This document shows positions 27,568-39,402 of a DNA stretch of 64,000 nt, in pieces. The stretch lies in contig JAQFVV010012496.1 of assembly GCA_028023455.1 (NCBI GenBank), forward strand, positions 560,001 to 624,000. Direction: 5' to 3'. The position numbers were made by a program, and so were the translations under genes. A model generated the notes under the pieces. The model searched no databases. It saw only the letters and a list, made by a program, of their open reading frames with translations, and was not told where the DNA came from. The number at the start of each line of letters is the position of its first letter. Position 1 is the first letter of the stretch. Origin of the DNA: Epiperipatus broadwayi. Lineage: Eukaryota > Onychophora > Udeonychophora > Euonychophora > Peripatidae.

Positions 27568-27988
27568 ATATATAAACACAGGCATATAATAAGATCGTGT
27601 GTTTCAGTTATTACCTGTAATGCATAACTCTAAAAACACTTTTATAGATATAATTTCAAATTTTCTTGAAAAATTGCTCTTTAAATATATAATTAAACTC
27701 TATAAGAAAAAATTAAGACTAATATTATATACAATTGGTCATAATAAGTTGGATTATATATAATAAAGCCACATTGCTCTCTCACTGTGCAATTAAATGG
27801 ACAGGATTTTCGTAAATCATCTAATCATATACAGAATGTATCTTAGCCATTATTATTCGTTATAGTAGCCTTGGGATTGACCACACAATGTTACCCATCT
27901 CTAATTTTAGAAATCACCTGAAGAATTTAATTTTAGTTGAAACTGGTAATCTTTTATGTTTAGTTTAAAATTTATATTATTAACGTTG

Positions 27989-28075
27989 GTAATATTTACC
28001 ATGGCTGTAACCTCAAGAATATGCGCTTAAAAATGCGATAGTAGGAACCTCTACAGGCTTTAACCATAAGCTTAC
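27989..28075 (-). repeat. Family H fragment
   Basis: Reverse complement of the repeats at 35265-35425 and 35605-35765 (aagcttatggttaaagcctg, tagaggttcc, gcatattcttgaggttacag). Function unknown. Confidence 0.6.
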
Positions 28076-28494
28076 GTTTTTTATTAATTATTTAATTACG
28101 TAAAATTATGTATCTATTTTTTATTTTTCTATAGACTTGCATTCAGCAGATAATAATTCTTATTAGCAGGAAAGCTGTAACATTTTTTTTTTCTTTAGTT
28201 AATGAATATTTCTGTAATTAAATTAAATATTTAAATAGAAATTTTTAAATAATTAAAAACAATATCTATAAAGGGATTTTTCGTATAATAATTGAAATTA
28301 AATATATATATAGATAATGTATTTGTTAAAAAATAGTTATAAAATGAAGACATGCGAAGACAATATATAACATATAACGTTTGTAATACAAGCTTATTGA
28401 ATTACGTCTTGTGAGGATGACTTGATTTCCTTGCAACTATAGTTTTGCTCTTGACGTTTTGGCGATGTTATATTGCTAAAGCTATTAATATATG

Positions 28495-28720
28495 GTGCGT
28501 CTGAACTTAGTTCAGTCTCATATGGTTATTTAAGTTAAATAGCTGGATTTGAAGACATATAGATATCAGAAAATTTCAGATTTTTACTTAATAGTTAACT
28601 ATCATCTAAATGCTGGACTTTAGCTGATATTTTTAAATCTAATGTTTGAATATCCTAGTGCCTCACTGATGACAGTCATCAGCTAGTATAGAAATCAGTC
28701 TGGGATATGGATATTGTATA
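28495..28720 (+). mobile_element. Family E partial copy with hammerhead
   Basis: Shares gctgg.tttgaagacat, tcagaaaatttcagat and atctaa.gtttgaatatcct with the right arm of the fold-back at 47662-48177. Only one arm is present here. Confidence 0.65.
28650..28714 (+). ncRNA. Hammerhead ribozyme, family E
   Basis: ATATCC (28650-28655), tagtg, CCTCA, CTGATGA (28666-28672), poorly paired stem II region, GAAA (28691-28694), tcaGTC with the cut expected after 28700, TGGGA, tat, GGATAT. Outer stem I is perfect and the inner stem pairs CTCA/TGGG. Same architecture as family A, but stem II is doubtful. Confidence 0.6.
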
Positions 28721-29139
28721 ATTGGATATAATTTTATACCTGCATGTGATTTTCTGTGCCCATCTTTTCCTTCTTCAGTCACTTATTATAGGATTTAGTG
28801 ACCATAGAATATTTTTTATACTAACAGCAACAAGGGAATATTGTGTGCAACAACATTTCCAACTTTTAACTGCAACTGATTCTCTTTTTAGATCAAGTCC
28901 TTAAGAATTAAGAAAGCAGTGACCAATGATAGGGAAAAGGTTTAATAAGCTGGTAGTTTTTTATTGTGATAATTATTTTGAACAGGAATTTCAGTGATAC
29001 TGGAGTGTTAGCAGAAAAGACTGTACCTTTGGCCGCCTCCACTTAGGAATCTCCCTATCTACTTCAGAAGTAGGAGGGTCTGAAGAATGTAAGCACTCTT
29101 AAAACGTCTGTAATGTATTATATATCTTTTTAATACATT

Positions 29140-29400
29140 GTACAGGCTTAAACCTGCATTTATATATGTAATATATGCGAGAATCGAACTCAGACTTTCA
29201 CATGACTCACCACTCTCAGTGCCATCTCATCTAGACCAACTGATAATTGCTGGTTTAGCATGAAATACGTTTATTGGTGATTATTTATCCTTTCAACATG
29301 TGTGTAATCAGGTGGGTCAGCAATATGAGATGGCATTGAGTGTGGTGGGTCATGTGAAAGTCCGAGTTCGAATCCCGCATATATTATATATAACTTTTTG
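29140..29400. mobile_element. Family C copy 3, mostly one arm
   Basis: The terminal hairpin acaggcttaaacctg is followed by a short inverted stub (29170-29225), then the right arm to about 29393 with gtttagcatgaaatacg and gtccgagttcgaatccc. The core reads CTGATAA (G8 changed), so the ribozyme is expected to be dead. Between copies lie 28721-29139 and 29401-29967, with nothing recognised. Confidence 0.65.
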
Positions 29401-29967
29401 TATTCTATCTTTATATCTGGAGTAGTTCTACTTTTATTCATAGAGTTATAAGGGTGATATTCATTTATGAGTTGATGTTAAAGCTGATGATAATAATGAT
29501 GGATATGTCCTACCAGTTTATTACAATTTATAAGGAGCTGTCTTTACTGTCATATAAACTATCTTGGAACCTTAAAACCAACAGAAAACACTGGAAGAAA
29601 ATCGTCATAATATGTCCTATAAAAGCTTGAAAGATATGAGTTTTTTTTAAAGGTCCGAGTACTACTTATACTGGTTGAGATATACTGACAAATTAAATTC
29701 AAAATAAAATTAAATATACAACTAACCATGTTGAAAATCATTTTGTTTTTTTAATTTGCATATCAAACATCTTTTAAAAAATTAAACATATTATCCCAGC
29801 GCGTAGAAAAATGATTTAAGAACTGTGTGGCATTATTGTACCAAATATTTTTGACTATTATTATTGTAAATAATTTGTTTTCAAAAGACTTGGGGCTATT
29901 GAGTTACATAATGCGCTACTAAATCGAGTTTGCAATAAAGATCTAAATGATTTTTTTTCTTCTAAAG

Positions 29968-30383
29968 TACAGGTTTTTTCATACCTGCACTCCTATATGT
30001 AATAAGTAGGGGGTTTGAACTCAGACTTTCACACGACTCTCAACTATACACGCTATCTCATATTGCTGATAACCTTGATCACACTCATGTCGAAAAGATA
30101 AATAATCACCAATACACATATTTTGCGCTCAACCATCACTCGTCAGTTGGTCCAGATCATCATCTTCATAGATATATCTTAATACAAAGCTGAGCAGTGT
30201 TTGTATATATGTGTGAAGATGGTAATCTGGTCCAACTGCTGAGTGCTGGTTTAGCACAAAATACGGCTATTGGTGATTATTTATCTTTTCGACATGTGTG
30301 TGATCAAGTATATCAGCAGTATGAGATAGCATGGATAGTTGAGGGTCGTTGAAAGTCTGAGTTCAAACCCCTATTTGATTGAG
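29968..30383. mobile_element. Family C copy 4, fold-back
   Basis: Arms about 29985-30165 and 30205-30383 around a loop of about 40 bp; the left end again has acaggtttttt.catacctg. Left-arm core CTGACGA but GAAA decayed; right-arm core CTGCTGA. Both ribozymes are probably inactive, with different mutations in each arm, unlike copy 1. Confidence 0.7.
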
Positions 30384-30545
30384 ATCTAACTAAATTATTT
30401 TGCATTTTAAGTTTTCTGCCCAAAGGCAGAAAAAGTAAGAACAATAGAATAATACAGCTATATAATAACCCATAATAACCCTAGAGCTTCACTCATTGCT
30501 TGCAACCGAATTTAGAAGAAATATTTATTTATATGTATATATTAT

Positions 30546-30925
30546 TAATATTCATCATCATCATCATTTTAATCTATTATCAATCCACTGCAGGATGAAG
30601 CTCTCCAAGTTCAATCCATCGTCTCTGACCTCTAGCCTCTTTTCTCCACATCACCCTCTACCAGCACACTTCCTTATTTCATCCATCCATCTCACATGTG
30701 GTCTCTTTCTAGGTCTTTTAATTTTTTTGAAATGCAGATTAAGAGTTCAACTGTTCATTTATTATCATCTCTTCCAGCAATATGTTCAGACCAATTCCAT
30801 TTCAGTCTCTTAATTCTTTCAACGATGTCAGTAATGGTTTGTTTTCTTACCCAAGTATTTCATTTTCGATCTCTCTTTGTTCATACGATACTTCTTGAAA
30901 TGGTCTGAGTCTCAGTATTGCTCTT
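30546..30925 (-). pseudogene. RTE-like retrotransposon 3' end, fragment 1
   Basis: On the minus strand it carries the RTE C-terminal region (decayed) and the 3' UTR with attgataatagatt and a (TGA)n tail at 30547-30558. The same UTR and C-terminal order is seen at 42469-42670, 49259-49600, 54436-55068 and 55812-56217. Degenerate; the ORFs at 30496-30813 and 30696-30908 read its antisense strand. Confidence 0.75.
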
Positions 30926-31028
<103 letters not shown>

Positions 31029-34000
31029 CCCCTAATTTATGGCCTTGCAGTGCTTCCATTTCTTTTTTTTTTATGGATCTCTGGCCAGTTCTCTAAGGTT
31101 TTAAGAGAATTTATTTTGTTTTACTATCTATTTTATTTTATTTTTTCTTTATCTCTTTCTTTTTCTCTTTTTGTTTTTATTTGTGTTGTTTCCATTATCT
31201 TTGTGGGTAACATGGTAGGCCTTTCTTGTTTTTACATGAATGTCAGAGGTATGAGGACTAAATGTGTTCAAATTAAACATTTTTTTGAAACAGAACATTT
31301 TGATCTTATTTTACTTACAGAAATTTGGTTAAATCAACAATTTCCTGATTGTTCTTTTCTTGATGATAGATTCCGTATTTTGCGAACTGACAGATCTATG
31401 GATAATATTTCTCGAGGTGGTGGTACTCTGATTGCTCTTCATAAAGATGTTTTTTATAAAGAACTTTCTTTTTCTTCTTCTTTTTGTGAATCTACATGGT
31501 GTGAAATTACTTTAAATCACAATTTTAAATTTATTTTAGGTAATGTTTATCTCAAACCCACTTTGTCATTGTTGGAGTTTGATTATTTTTTGACATCTCT
31601 TGAAGATTTTCTGATTGGCTATGATAATGTTATTATTACTGATGATTTAAATATTCCGGATTTATACCAGGGTAGAATTACTACATACTTTTCTTTTTTG
31701 TCTTCTAAAGCTTCTAGAATGTTACAGTTCTGTAAATTTTTAGGACTTAAGCAGTATAACCCATTTGTTAATTCCTCTCATCATACTTTGGATTATTTTT
31801 TATGTAATTCAATAGTAGTTAGTAACTTTCAAGTTGTATCTGTTAATTTTCCTATTGATGCTCATCATCCACCTTTTGAGTTTTATATTAACGTTTGTTA
31901 CTCAAAGTTTAATTTTTCTAATATTTTAAAAAAGGATTATGAGAAGGGTAATTATGTTGATTTTTGTAGTAACTTTTCTAAGGTTAATTGGAATTTTTTG
32001 TATTCTTTTAATGATGTAAATCATTGCTTGGATGGGTTTTTAAAGATTCTTAATAGTTTTATTGATTTATATATTCCAAATAAGCGGCCTTTTTATAAGG
32101 GTTTTCCTCCTTGTTTTTCATGCGATCTTGTTAAAATTATTAAAAGGAAGTCTTATCATCATAGACTTTATTTTAAAACACAGAATATCTTTTTTTATAA
32201 TAATTTTATTAATTTCAGAAGATTGGTGAAGCATGTTTATAAAAAAGATTTGCAGAATTATATTAGAAAAATTGAGGTTAATATTTCTTCTAACCCTAAA
32301 GAATTTTGGGATTTCATTAATAAGTCTGGTTTGGGTAAGAAAAGGGTTCAAGCTACTCATGGTTTCACTTTAAGTGCAAATGACTTTTCAAAACATTTTG
32401 CTGATGTATATTCATCACATGATACAATATCTTCAAATATTGCATTATTTTGTAATTCTTCAACTGTTCATTGTATGATTGACTATATTTCTAAGGATGA
32501 TGTTGTTATGGCTATTTAGCGACTTAAAATTCATTCTAGTTTGGGAAATGATATTTCTTCATTTATTTACAAAGGGCTAGCTGAATTTATTGCAGTACCT
32601 CTTGCATTTATTTTTAATTTATCACTGAACTCTTGTGTTTTTCATAATGTGCTTAAGTGTGCCAAAATGGTCCCAATTTTTAAGAATGGATCATGTGATT
32701 GTGTTAATAACTATAGACCTATTTCTGTTTTACATACTATTGCTAAAATTTTTGAGAGGTGTGTTTATAATAAAATTATTTTAGATGTTAGTAAACTCAT
32801 TTCTTCTTCACAGCATGGTTTTATACCTAATAGATCCATAAAAACTAATTTGTTAACAATTTATGATCATATAGCTCATGCAATTGAAGACCGGCAGAGA
32901 CTTGATGTTGTTTATTTTGATTTATCAAAAGCTTTTGATAAAGTAGACCACAGTATTCTTCACAAATTATATCAAATGGGTTTTTCTACTAAGCTTGTTT
33001 ATTGGTTTCAATCCTTTCTTCATGGTCGTACTGCATATATTAAATTTAATAATACTATTTCATCTAACATTTATAAGAATGACCTTAAGGATTGCTTAAA
33101 ATCTTCTTATCTTTTGTGCTATGCAGATGACTGTAAAATCTTTAGAAGAATCACATCTGTGTTTAATTGCCCCCTTCTTCAAAAGGATATAGATAATTTT
33201 AGTGCTTGGTGTGATCTAAATAATATGATTGTTAATTTCAGTAAATGTTCCTTAGTCTCGTATTCTAAAAAATCTGAAGTTTTGCATTTTTCTTATTTTA
33301 TTAATTCTCACAAAATTTTTTCTGTTGAATCCCAAAAAGATTTGGGAGTTATATTTTCTAGTAATGGATCCTTTCTTCCTCATTTGGAAATGATTATTGG
33401 TAAGGCTTTAAAAATTATAGGTACTATTCTAAGGTTTGGTTATCATTTCAGTGGTGATACAAAATTTAAATTATTTTTATCATTGGTTCTTCCCATCATT
33501 GAATATTGTTCAGTCATTTGGAATCCTAGCTCTAAACAGGGATGTAATTTATTACAATCAGTGTCTAATAAGTTTTCTAAATATGTTTCTTTGGGAAATA
33601 AAACTGTTGTTCATCTTTCTTCTAGAAGACAATATAGAGATCTTAAATATCTTTATAAACTTGTTATTAAAATAGTTATTTTATCTAACACAATTTCTAC
33701 TGTTATAATTAGATCTCATGTGCATGATACTCGGTCTGCTTCTGTTTGTTACATTAAAACTTGTCATTCCAATGTTCTTAGATTTTCTCCTTTATTTAGG
33801 CTACCATCTTTATATAATCAGATTTGTAGTAATATTAATTACTTCAATTTAGATTATAATCAATTTTGTAATGTTATTAAATATAAATGTCAGATTTGAT
33901 TGGTTTAACTTGATTTTGTTTATATATATATGTTAAATTGTTTTTTTATTATTATTATTTTGTTATGTGCTTTATATTTATCCCTTTTATTTATTTGTTA

Positions 34001-34215
34001 TTATTAATGTTTTAATAATAATTGTTTGTATGCTGATGTTTAATTTTACTTTAGATTTTTAAATGTGTTAATTATCTTTTATTGAAATATGGCACATAAT
34101 TATATTAATAATTTGTCATTTAAACTCATTTATGTATTTATATATTTGTTATGGTGCAATACTGTAATTGGCTTTATGCTGTAGTTTTGTACGGTAAATA
34201 AATGAATTGAATTGA
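31029..34215 (+). mobile_element. Jockey/CR1-like LINE, near full length of ORF2
   Basis: Begins after the (ATT)n at 31029 with a pyrimidine-rich leader, carries ORF2, and ends in a 3' UTR finishing ggtaaataaatgaattgaattg directly before (ATT)n. The same end (aataaataaagaattaaatt plus ATT) closes the truncated copy at 14110-15090, so ATT repeats are the element's own 3' tail. ORF1 was not found, and the true 5' end is unknown. Confidence 0.82.
31212..33899 (+). pseudogene. Jockey/CR1-like LINE ORF2: APE endonuclease and reverse transcriptase
   Basis: The likely start is ATG 31212 (MVGLSCFYMNVRGMRTK); everything upstream in frame is microsatellite and pyrimidine-rich 5' sequence. APE endonuclease motifs: NVRGMRTK, LLTEIWL (catalytic E), RGGGTLIA, GNVYLKP, ITDDLN (usually GDFN), HTLDYFL and DAHHPP (usually SDHxP). 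A TAG at 32517-32519 breaks the frame once. RT motifs follow: KMVPIFK, NNYRPIS, SSQHGFIPNRS, VYFDLSKAFDKVDH (motif A), LCYADDCKIF (motif C, about 33114) and KDLGVIFS. Motif B (GVPQGS-type) is absent: NNTISSNI runs straight into YKNDLKDCL with the frame kept. The enzyme would be inactive even without the stop. Confidence 0.9.
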
Positions 34216-34473
<258 letters not shown>

Positions 34474-34604
34474 ATTAGATTTATTTTTTATAGTCTGTAT
34501 ACAATTATTATTATTTATTATTGATAATTATATATCTATGTATGGGTAGAGGGTATTCATTTATTATTTAAATTATTAAGGTTGTTGGTGAAAAGGAAGA
34601 ATGT

Positions 34605-34640
34605 GATGATGATGATGATGATTATTATTATTATTATTAT

Positions 34641-34720
<80 letters not shown>

Positions 34721-34721
34721 T
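34605..34721. repeat. Compound microsatellite GAT-ATT-ACT
   Basis: (GAT)n, then (ATT)n, then about 80 bp of (ACT)n. The Met/Ile/Thr ORF over it is an artefact. Confidence 0.9.
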
Positions 34722-34974
34722 TGGATTTTTAATCAGATATTTAAAATATATTAGCAGTGAAGTACATAATTTTTGATCAGACTACAGTGTGGAAATATTT
34801 TTGGAAGATTTTACATCTGATATGAACACAGACAGTTGAAGATATAATTTCTGACTGCGGTGATTAGAATAAATTGATCATCTACAATTTTTTCCAGGTA
34901 TTCAGTTTAAATAGATTGTTTTTTTTTTAAAAAACAAAACAAAACAAAACAAAAACAATTTTTTTAATAATATA

Positions 34975-35040
34975 AATTATTGAACTTGGAGAGACCTTCA
35001 TTCTGCAGTGGATTGATAATGGTTGATGATGATGAATAAA
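34975..35040 (+). repeat. RTE 3' terminal stub, fragment 2
   Basis: gaacttggagagaccttcat, ctgcagtggattgataatgg, then (TGATGA)n: the same 3' end as 42607-42662. Only the terminal 60 bp is present. Confidence 0.8.
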
Positions 35041-35264
35041 AAAAATTCTCTTTAGTACACGATTTTAAAAGTGGAGTAATAAATTTAAGTAATGAAATAA
35101 GTTTTTGAGGTGCAACCAGAGTAAAAAATTAGAAAATAAAATTTAAATATAAAAATAAATATTTAAGCAAGAAGTGAAATGAATATGAAAATAATTAGAA
35201 CTGGTTAATTATGGAGCATTAAGTGAATTGTAAAGAATATTACAATAAAACACCTCATTTATTC

Positions 35265-35765
35265 AGCTTCACCTATTCATATAGAATGTAGGTTGAAGTA
35301 AAGAGGATTCCTCTCTTTTTTCCAAAGCATAAGCTTGTGGTTAAGACCTGTAGAGGTCCCTACCTTCACATTTTTACATGCATATTCTTAAGTTTACAGC
35401 CTTAGTAAATATTACTTGCATAATCAATGTGCGTTTAAATAAATTTATAATTACAACTATAAATTATCATAATAGATTTCTAACCATAAGAACTTCCCAT
35501 TGACTCATTGTAAATCGAAAAATTTTATGAGTACTAATGTGCAATAGGAATTGTGGACTTAATCAGTGAAGTATTGAATATCTTCATGCTCTCAGATCTA
35601 ACTGCTTCAGCTTTACCTATTCATATAGAAAGTAGGTTGAAGTAAAGAGGGTTCCCCTCTTTTTTTCTAAAGTGTAAGCTTGTGGTTAAGACCTGTAGAG
35701 GGCCCTATCTTTGCATTTTCACATGCATATTCTTAAGGTTTACAGCCTTAGTAAATATTAATTAT
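35265..35765 (+). repeat. Family H, two direct ~160-bp repeats
   Basis: Copies at 35265-35425 and 35605-35765 share agcttcacctattcatatag, aagcttgtggttaagacctg and atgcatattcttaag, at a 340-bp spacing. They could be the two ends of a larger unit or a retrozyme-like dimer, but I see no hammerhead core in them. A third copy lies inverted at 27989-28075. Confidence 0.75.
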
Positions 35766-35821
35766 TAATAAATCAATACTAGTATATTGCACATACCAAA
35801 CTTGGGATGTAATTAAAGGAT

Positions 35822-36520
35822 ATTTGAACTCAGACTTTCAAGCTTTCTTCAGCTATCCACTCCATCTCATATAATTGATACCCATGATCACACACATCTG
35901 AAAAAGATCTCACAATCCATATTTAGTGCTGAACCAGCACTCATCAGTTCGTCCAGATTATCACCTCTCACTCATATCTTATCAATGCACATTTTTCTTC
36001 AAACTTTCATGGACAAGCTTCAATCTTTTTCATCCTCCAACTCTTCATTCATCTATACTATTGAAAATCTGATGATGGAATGCTCAAACCCTTGTTGATC
36101 TTATATCCATATTGATCTTAAGTCACTCTGACCCTTCATATATATGTTCTTAATATGTCCATTTGAGAGTGACTGAAAATCAACATGGATATGATAACAG
36201 TATTGGCATCATCAAGGGTTTGAGAATTCCATCATCTGATTTTCAATGATATAAATTGGTAAAGATTTGGAGTGTGTAGAAGATTAAAGACTGTCCATTA
36301 AAGTTTGGAAGATTTGCTATCTTAATATAAACTGAGAACTTATTATATATGCATGTGAGAGGTGATGATCTGGACCACCTGATGAGTGCTGGTTCAATGC
36401 AATGTACATATAGGAGATCATTTATCTTTTTTACATGTATGTGGTCATGTGTATTGGTTATATGAGATGGAGTGGACAGCTGAAGAAAGCTTGAAAGTCT
36501 GAGTTCAAATCCCTTTTAAT
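35822..36520. mobile_element. Family C copy 5, long fold-back (>300-bp arms)
   Basis: Left arm about 35822-36131, right arm about 36164-36520, loop about 32 bp. It extends beyond the short form by the segment tcaacatggatatgataaca, catctgattttcaatgat. Left-arm core CTGATGA is intact but G12 is changed (TAAA); right-arm GAAA is lost. Both ribozymes are probably dead. Confidence 0.8.
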
Positions 36521-36589
36521 TACATCTTAAAGATCAATATTTACAATAGGCCAGTATTGATTTATTATAGATTTAGCTTGAATTCTGCC

Positions 36590-36790
36590 CATCCTTCTGT
36601 GTAGTTAAATGGACATATTAAGGTTTTATATATGAGGGGTTAGAGTGACTTAAGGTCAACATGTGTATGACAACAATATTGGCATCAAAAAGAGTTTGAG
36701 CATTGCATAATCAGACTTTCAATGATATGGATGGATGAAGAATTGGAGTATGGAGAAGATTGAAGTCTGTCCATTAAAGTTTGAAGATTT
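36590..36790 (+). mobile_element. Family C fragment (long-form 5' part)
   Basis: gagtgacttaaggtcaacatg, caatattggcatca and tcaatgatatggatgg match the outer part of the long family C form. It stops before the ribozyme and abuts family A copy 3. Confidence 0.65.
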
Positions 36791-37185
36791 GAATTCACTG
36801 ATTACAAAGGCTTGCACTTGGTGGTACTACTGTATGGAGAGTTTGATACTCTTATGAACAGCATGTGTAAGCATATAAAATAGTATTCATGTGATGTTTT
36901 GATAGTTTTATACCTATCCTGACCATAGGACAATGGTGACTGTGGTTATTAAAAAAACAAGGACACCAAAATGTATGGATGCTGAACTGAGTTCAAATCT
37001 ATATGACAAGTAAATAAGCTTGGGTTGGAAACATTATGGTGTTTTCATCTTATAGATAATAAAACAGGTTAAAGGTAGCTGATGAAAGGTTGCATTAGAT
37101 CACAAGATCTAGATGCAGTGCTCTTAAATCCAAGGCTTCTTACTGATGAAATCGACAAGCTAGAAACTAGTCTGGAATAAATATT
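36791..37185 (+). mobile_element. Family A copy 3
   Basis: Terminus-like gtactactgtatggagagttt, then the body (aaaatgtatggatgctgaac; aggttgcattagatc) and the ribozyme, in one orientation only. Non-coding. Confidence 0.65.
37127..37176 (+). ncRNA. Hammerhead ribozyme, family A copy 3
   Basis: ATCCAA, ggct, TCTTA, CTGATGA, aatcgacaagcta (stem II decayed), GAAA, ACTAGT, C, TGGAA. Core intact, with both stem I and stem II weakened. Confidence 0.55.
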
Positions 37186-37834
37186 GAAAAATTTAAAAAT
37201 TTTAAAGTATATTTCATTAGATATAAAAGAAATATTTGTTCAGATTTTTTTAAAAAAAGACACATAATGAAGACTACAAAAAAAGACACATAATGAAGAC
37301 TACATTGATTTTGTTAAATGAAAATAATATTTCTAAAAATGATGACTTATGAAGCTTTTTGTTTTGATTATGATGTTATTTTAAAATTATTTATAGAATG
37401 AAAATGTAAACATTTAAAATTTATTTTAGTAGTAAACAAAAATATCTATCAAATGAAGTCAAATTTATTATTTTCTGGTAAGTAATAATGGCTTATTCTT
37501 AAAATCTATATTGAATGTGAGAACAAATAAAATGATGAAATGTGAAAGAAAGGCTAGACAGTTGAATTGATAAATATATTAAAATTCATGAGATGAGTGT
37601 TGAAAGATGTTTTTGTTATAAAAAGGCTAACATCAAGATTGATATATTATTTATTATTATTTATAATAAAATTTCATTATACTAAAGACAAAACAAATAT
37701 TTTTACATAGATCATCAATGTGCTAACAATTTTCAGATTCCAATTATCAAGGCACCTATAATATATATAAATTGATAAAAAATCAAGTCAGATATCATAT
37801 GACCTAATTTTAATAAAGCTCGTATTTACAAACA
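37186..37834. other. No recognisable gene
   Basis: AT-rich sequence with a small direct duplication (aaaaagacacataatgaagactac at about 37254 and 37280). Nothing else recognised. Confidence 0.5.
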
Positions 37835-37945
37835 TTATATATAGAGTTTGCAAAAACAAACTCTTAACAAGCTTTAAGAACACCCTGGGGTTGAGGGTAT
37901 TTTTAAAGCTTGTTAAGAGTTTGTTTTTGCAAACTCTATATATAA
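37835..37945. repeat. Perfect 43-bp inverted repeat with 25-nt loop
   Basis: Left stem 37835-37877 and right stem 37903-37945 are exact reverse complements (gagtttgcaaaaacaaactc, gttaagagtttg). The loop is gaacaccctggggttgaggg plus tattt. No related copy noticed. Confidence 0.85.
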
Positions 37946-38311
37946 AATAAAAATATGAAATTTATGAAAGATTCCTACTATACCCTTATAAAAAAAATTA
38001 AAAATTATATCTATTATTTATATTTTAATAATATACTTAAAAACTTTTATTTTTATTCTCCAACTTACATTTTAAAATTTAAAACATTTGCTTTTCAAAT
38101 TCTCCTATCTCAAATAGGATTTGAAATATTATAAATATTTAAAAAAAAGTTGAGCGGAAAAATTAAGTGTATTGTTTTTAATATAAAAAATAAGTATCTT
38201 TTAATGCTTTTATATTAACTTGTCCTGTATGTGTTTCTGTTGGTATGTGCACATTTTAAAATTAACAATGAAAAATTGTTCCCATTTAGAACTTGTACTC
38301 ACATCTTTATG

Positions 38312-38402
38312 TGTTGGTGGCCAAGTGATAAGCACAGCTGCCTACAAGCAGTTGGCTTGGGTTCGTGGGTTCGCTTCCTGGCTGATGCTTTGACACATGA
38401 AA
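38312..38402 (+). mobile_element. tRNA-Gly-derived SINE copy 5
   Basis: gttggtggccaagtgataagc head, gggttcgcttcctgg B box, gctttgacacatgaaa tail, with a small internal duplication gggttcgt. No target duplication seen. The ORF at 38231-38431 crosses it and is not supported. Confidence 0.8.
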
Positions 38403-39009
38403 TATATATATATCCTCAGCAATTGAACTAACAAAATATTATGTTTGTAGAATAAAATGTTTTAAATTTTAAAATATAAGTTGGGAGAATAAAAATAAAA
38501 CAATTTTTAAGTATATTATTAAACAGGTTGTTTTGTAATAAAAAAATTGAAAAAATGAATAATAGGATAAGTTTAAATAAAAATAATAATAATAAAATAA
38601 TTTATGTTGGTTTCAAGAAATTATTTAATATGTTTAATAATAAATATGTTATTATTAGTCCTGCTTATAAAAAAAGTTTAATTTGTTAATTAATAATGAT
38701 AATGATTATAATAATTTAGAAATTATGAATTTAGTTTATATTATAAAATGTTTAGATTGTTTTAAAGATGATAAAAAATATTATATATTAAAATTACAAA
38801 GAATAAATTGGAATCAAAATTAAAACAGCATTTAAATGATTAAAAATTCTGCAGTATAAAAATTTAAAAATAGAACCTTTAGAATGTATTAGATTGTATT
38901 AAGAAAGAATTATAAAAGAAGGAATATATATCCTGAAATAAAACCTGTAACAAATAGGTTGTTAATTAAAGAAAAGACTAATAGGTTAATTTAATTGAAT
39001 AATTATAAT

Positions 39010-39402
39010 TAATAATACGCTAATGTGTTGATGGTGAAACTATTCAACATAACAATTTATTTAGGCTGAGTGCTTTCAGAGTTTTATTACTCCATAATCA
39101 TAGCCTTATAGAAGCAGAAATATTTTTTATATTATCCATTTTCTGGAAATGGCAAAGCAATTGTCTTTTCTATTTATAGAGTTGGTGTCACTGGTAATAA
39201 AACAAACCTCCTTGATCTTTATCTTTACATCAGTCCTCTCTGTACATAATATATCAGCTTTATGAGGGTTCAAATCTATGATTAAGCTCTTGCTGATGGT
39301 CAGCAAACACAGACATGCCTTATTTTTGGTTGTTGTTTGTGTGTATCTGTGTTGAGCCAATCTATTGCCATTTGTGGTGTGAGTCTCACCATAATAAACA
39401 GG
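39010..39402 (-). pseudogene. Penelope-like element fragment: GIY-YIG endonuclease and 3' UTR
   Basis: Minus strand from about 39400: IPVYYGETHTTNGNRLAQHR contains the Y-x-G-E-x ... R-L-x-x-H core of GIY-YIG. Then come ADILCTER, KIKEVCFITSD, SINRKDNCFAIS and RKWII with stop at about 39127. The order fits the PLE C-terminus. The 3' UTR (gcactcagcctaaat, gtttcaccatcaacaca) continues to about 39010 and matches the arms of the fold-back at 50985-51592. Truncated at its 5' end. Confidence 0.75.
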
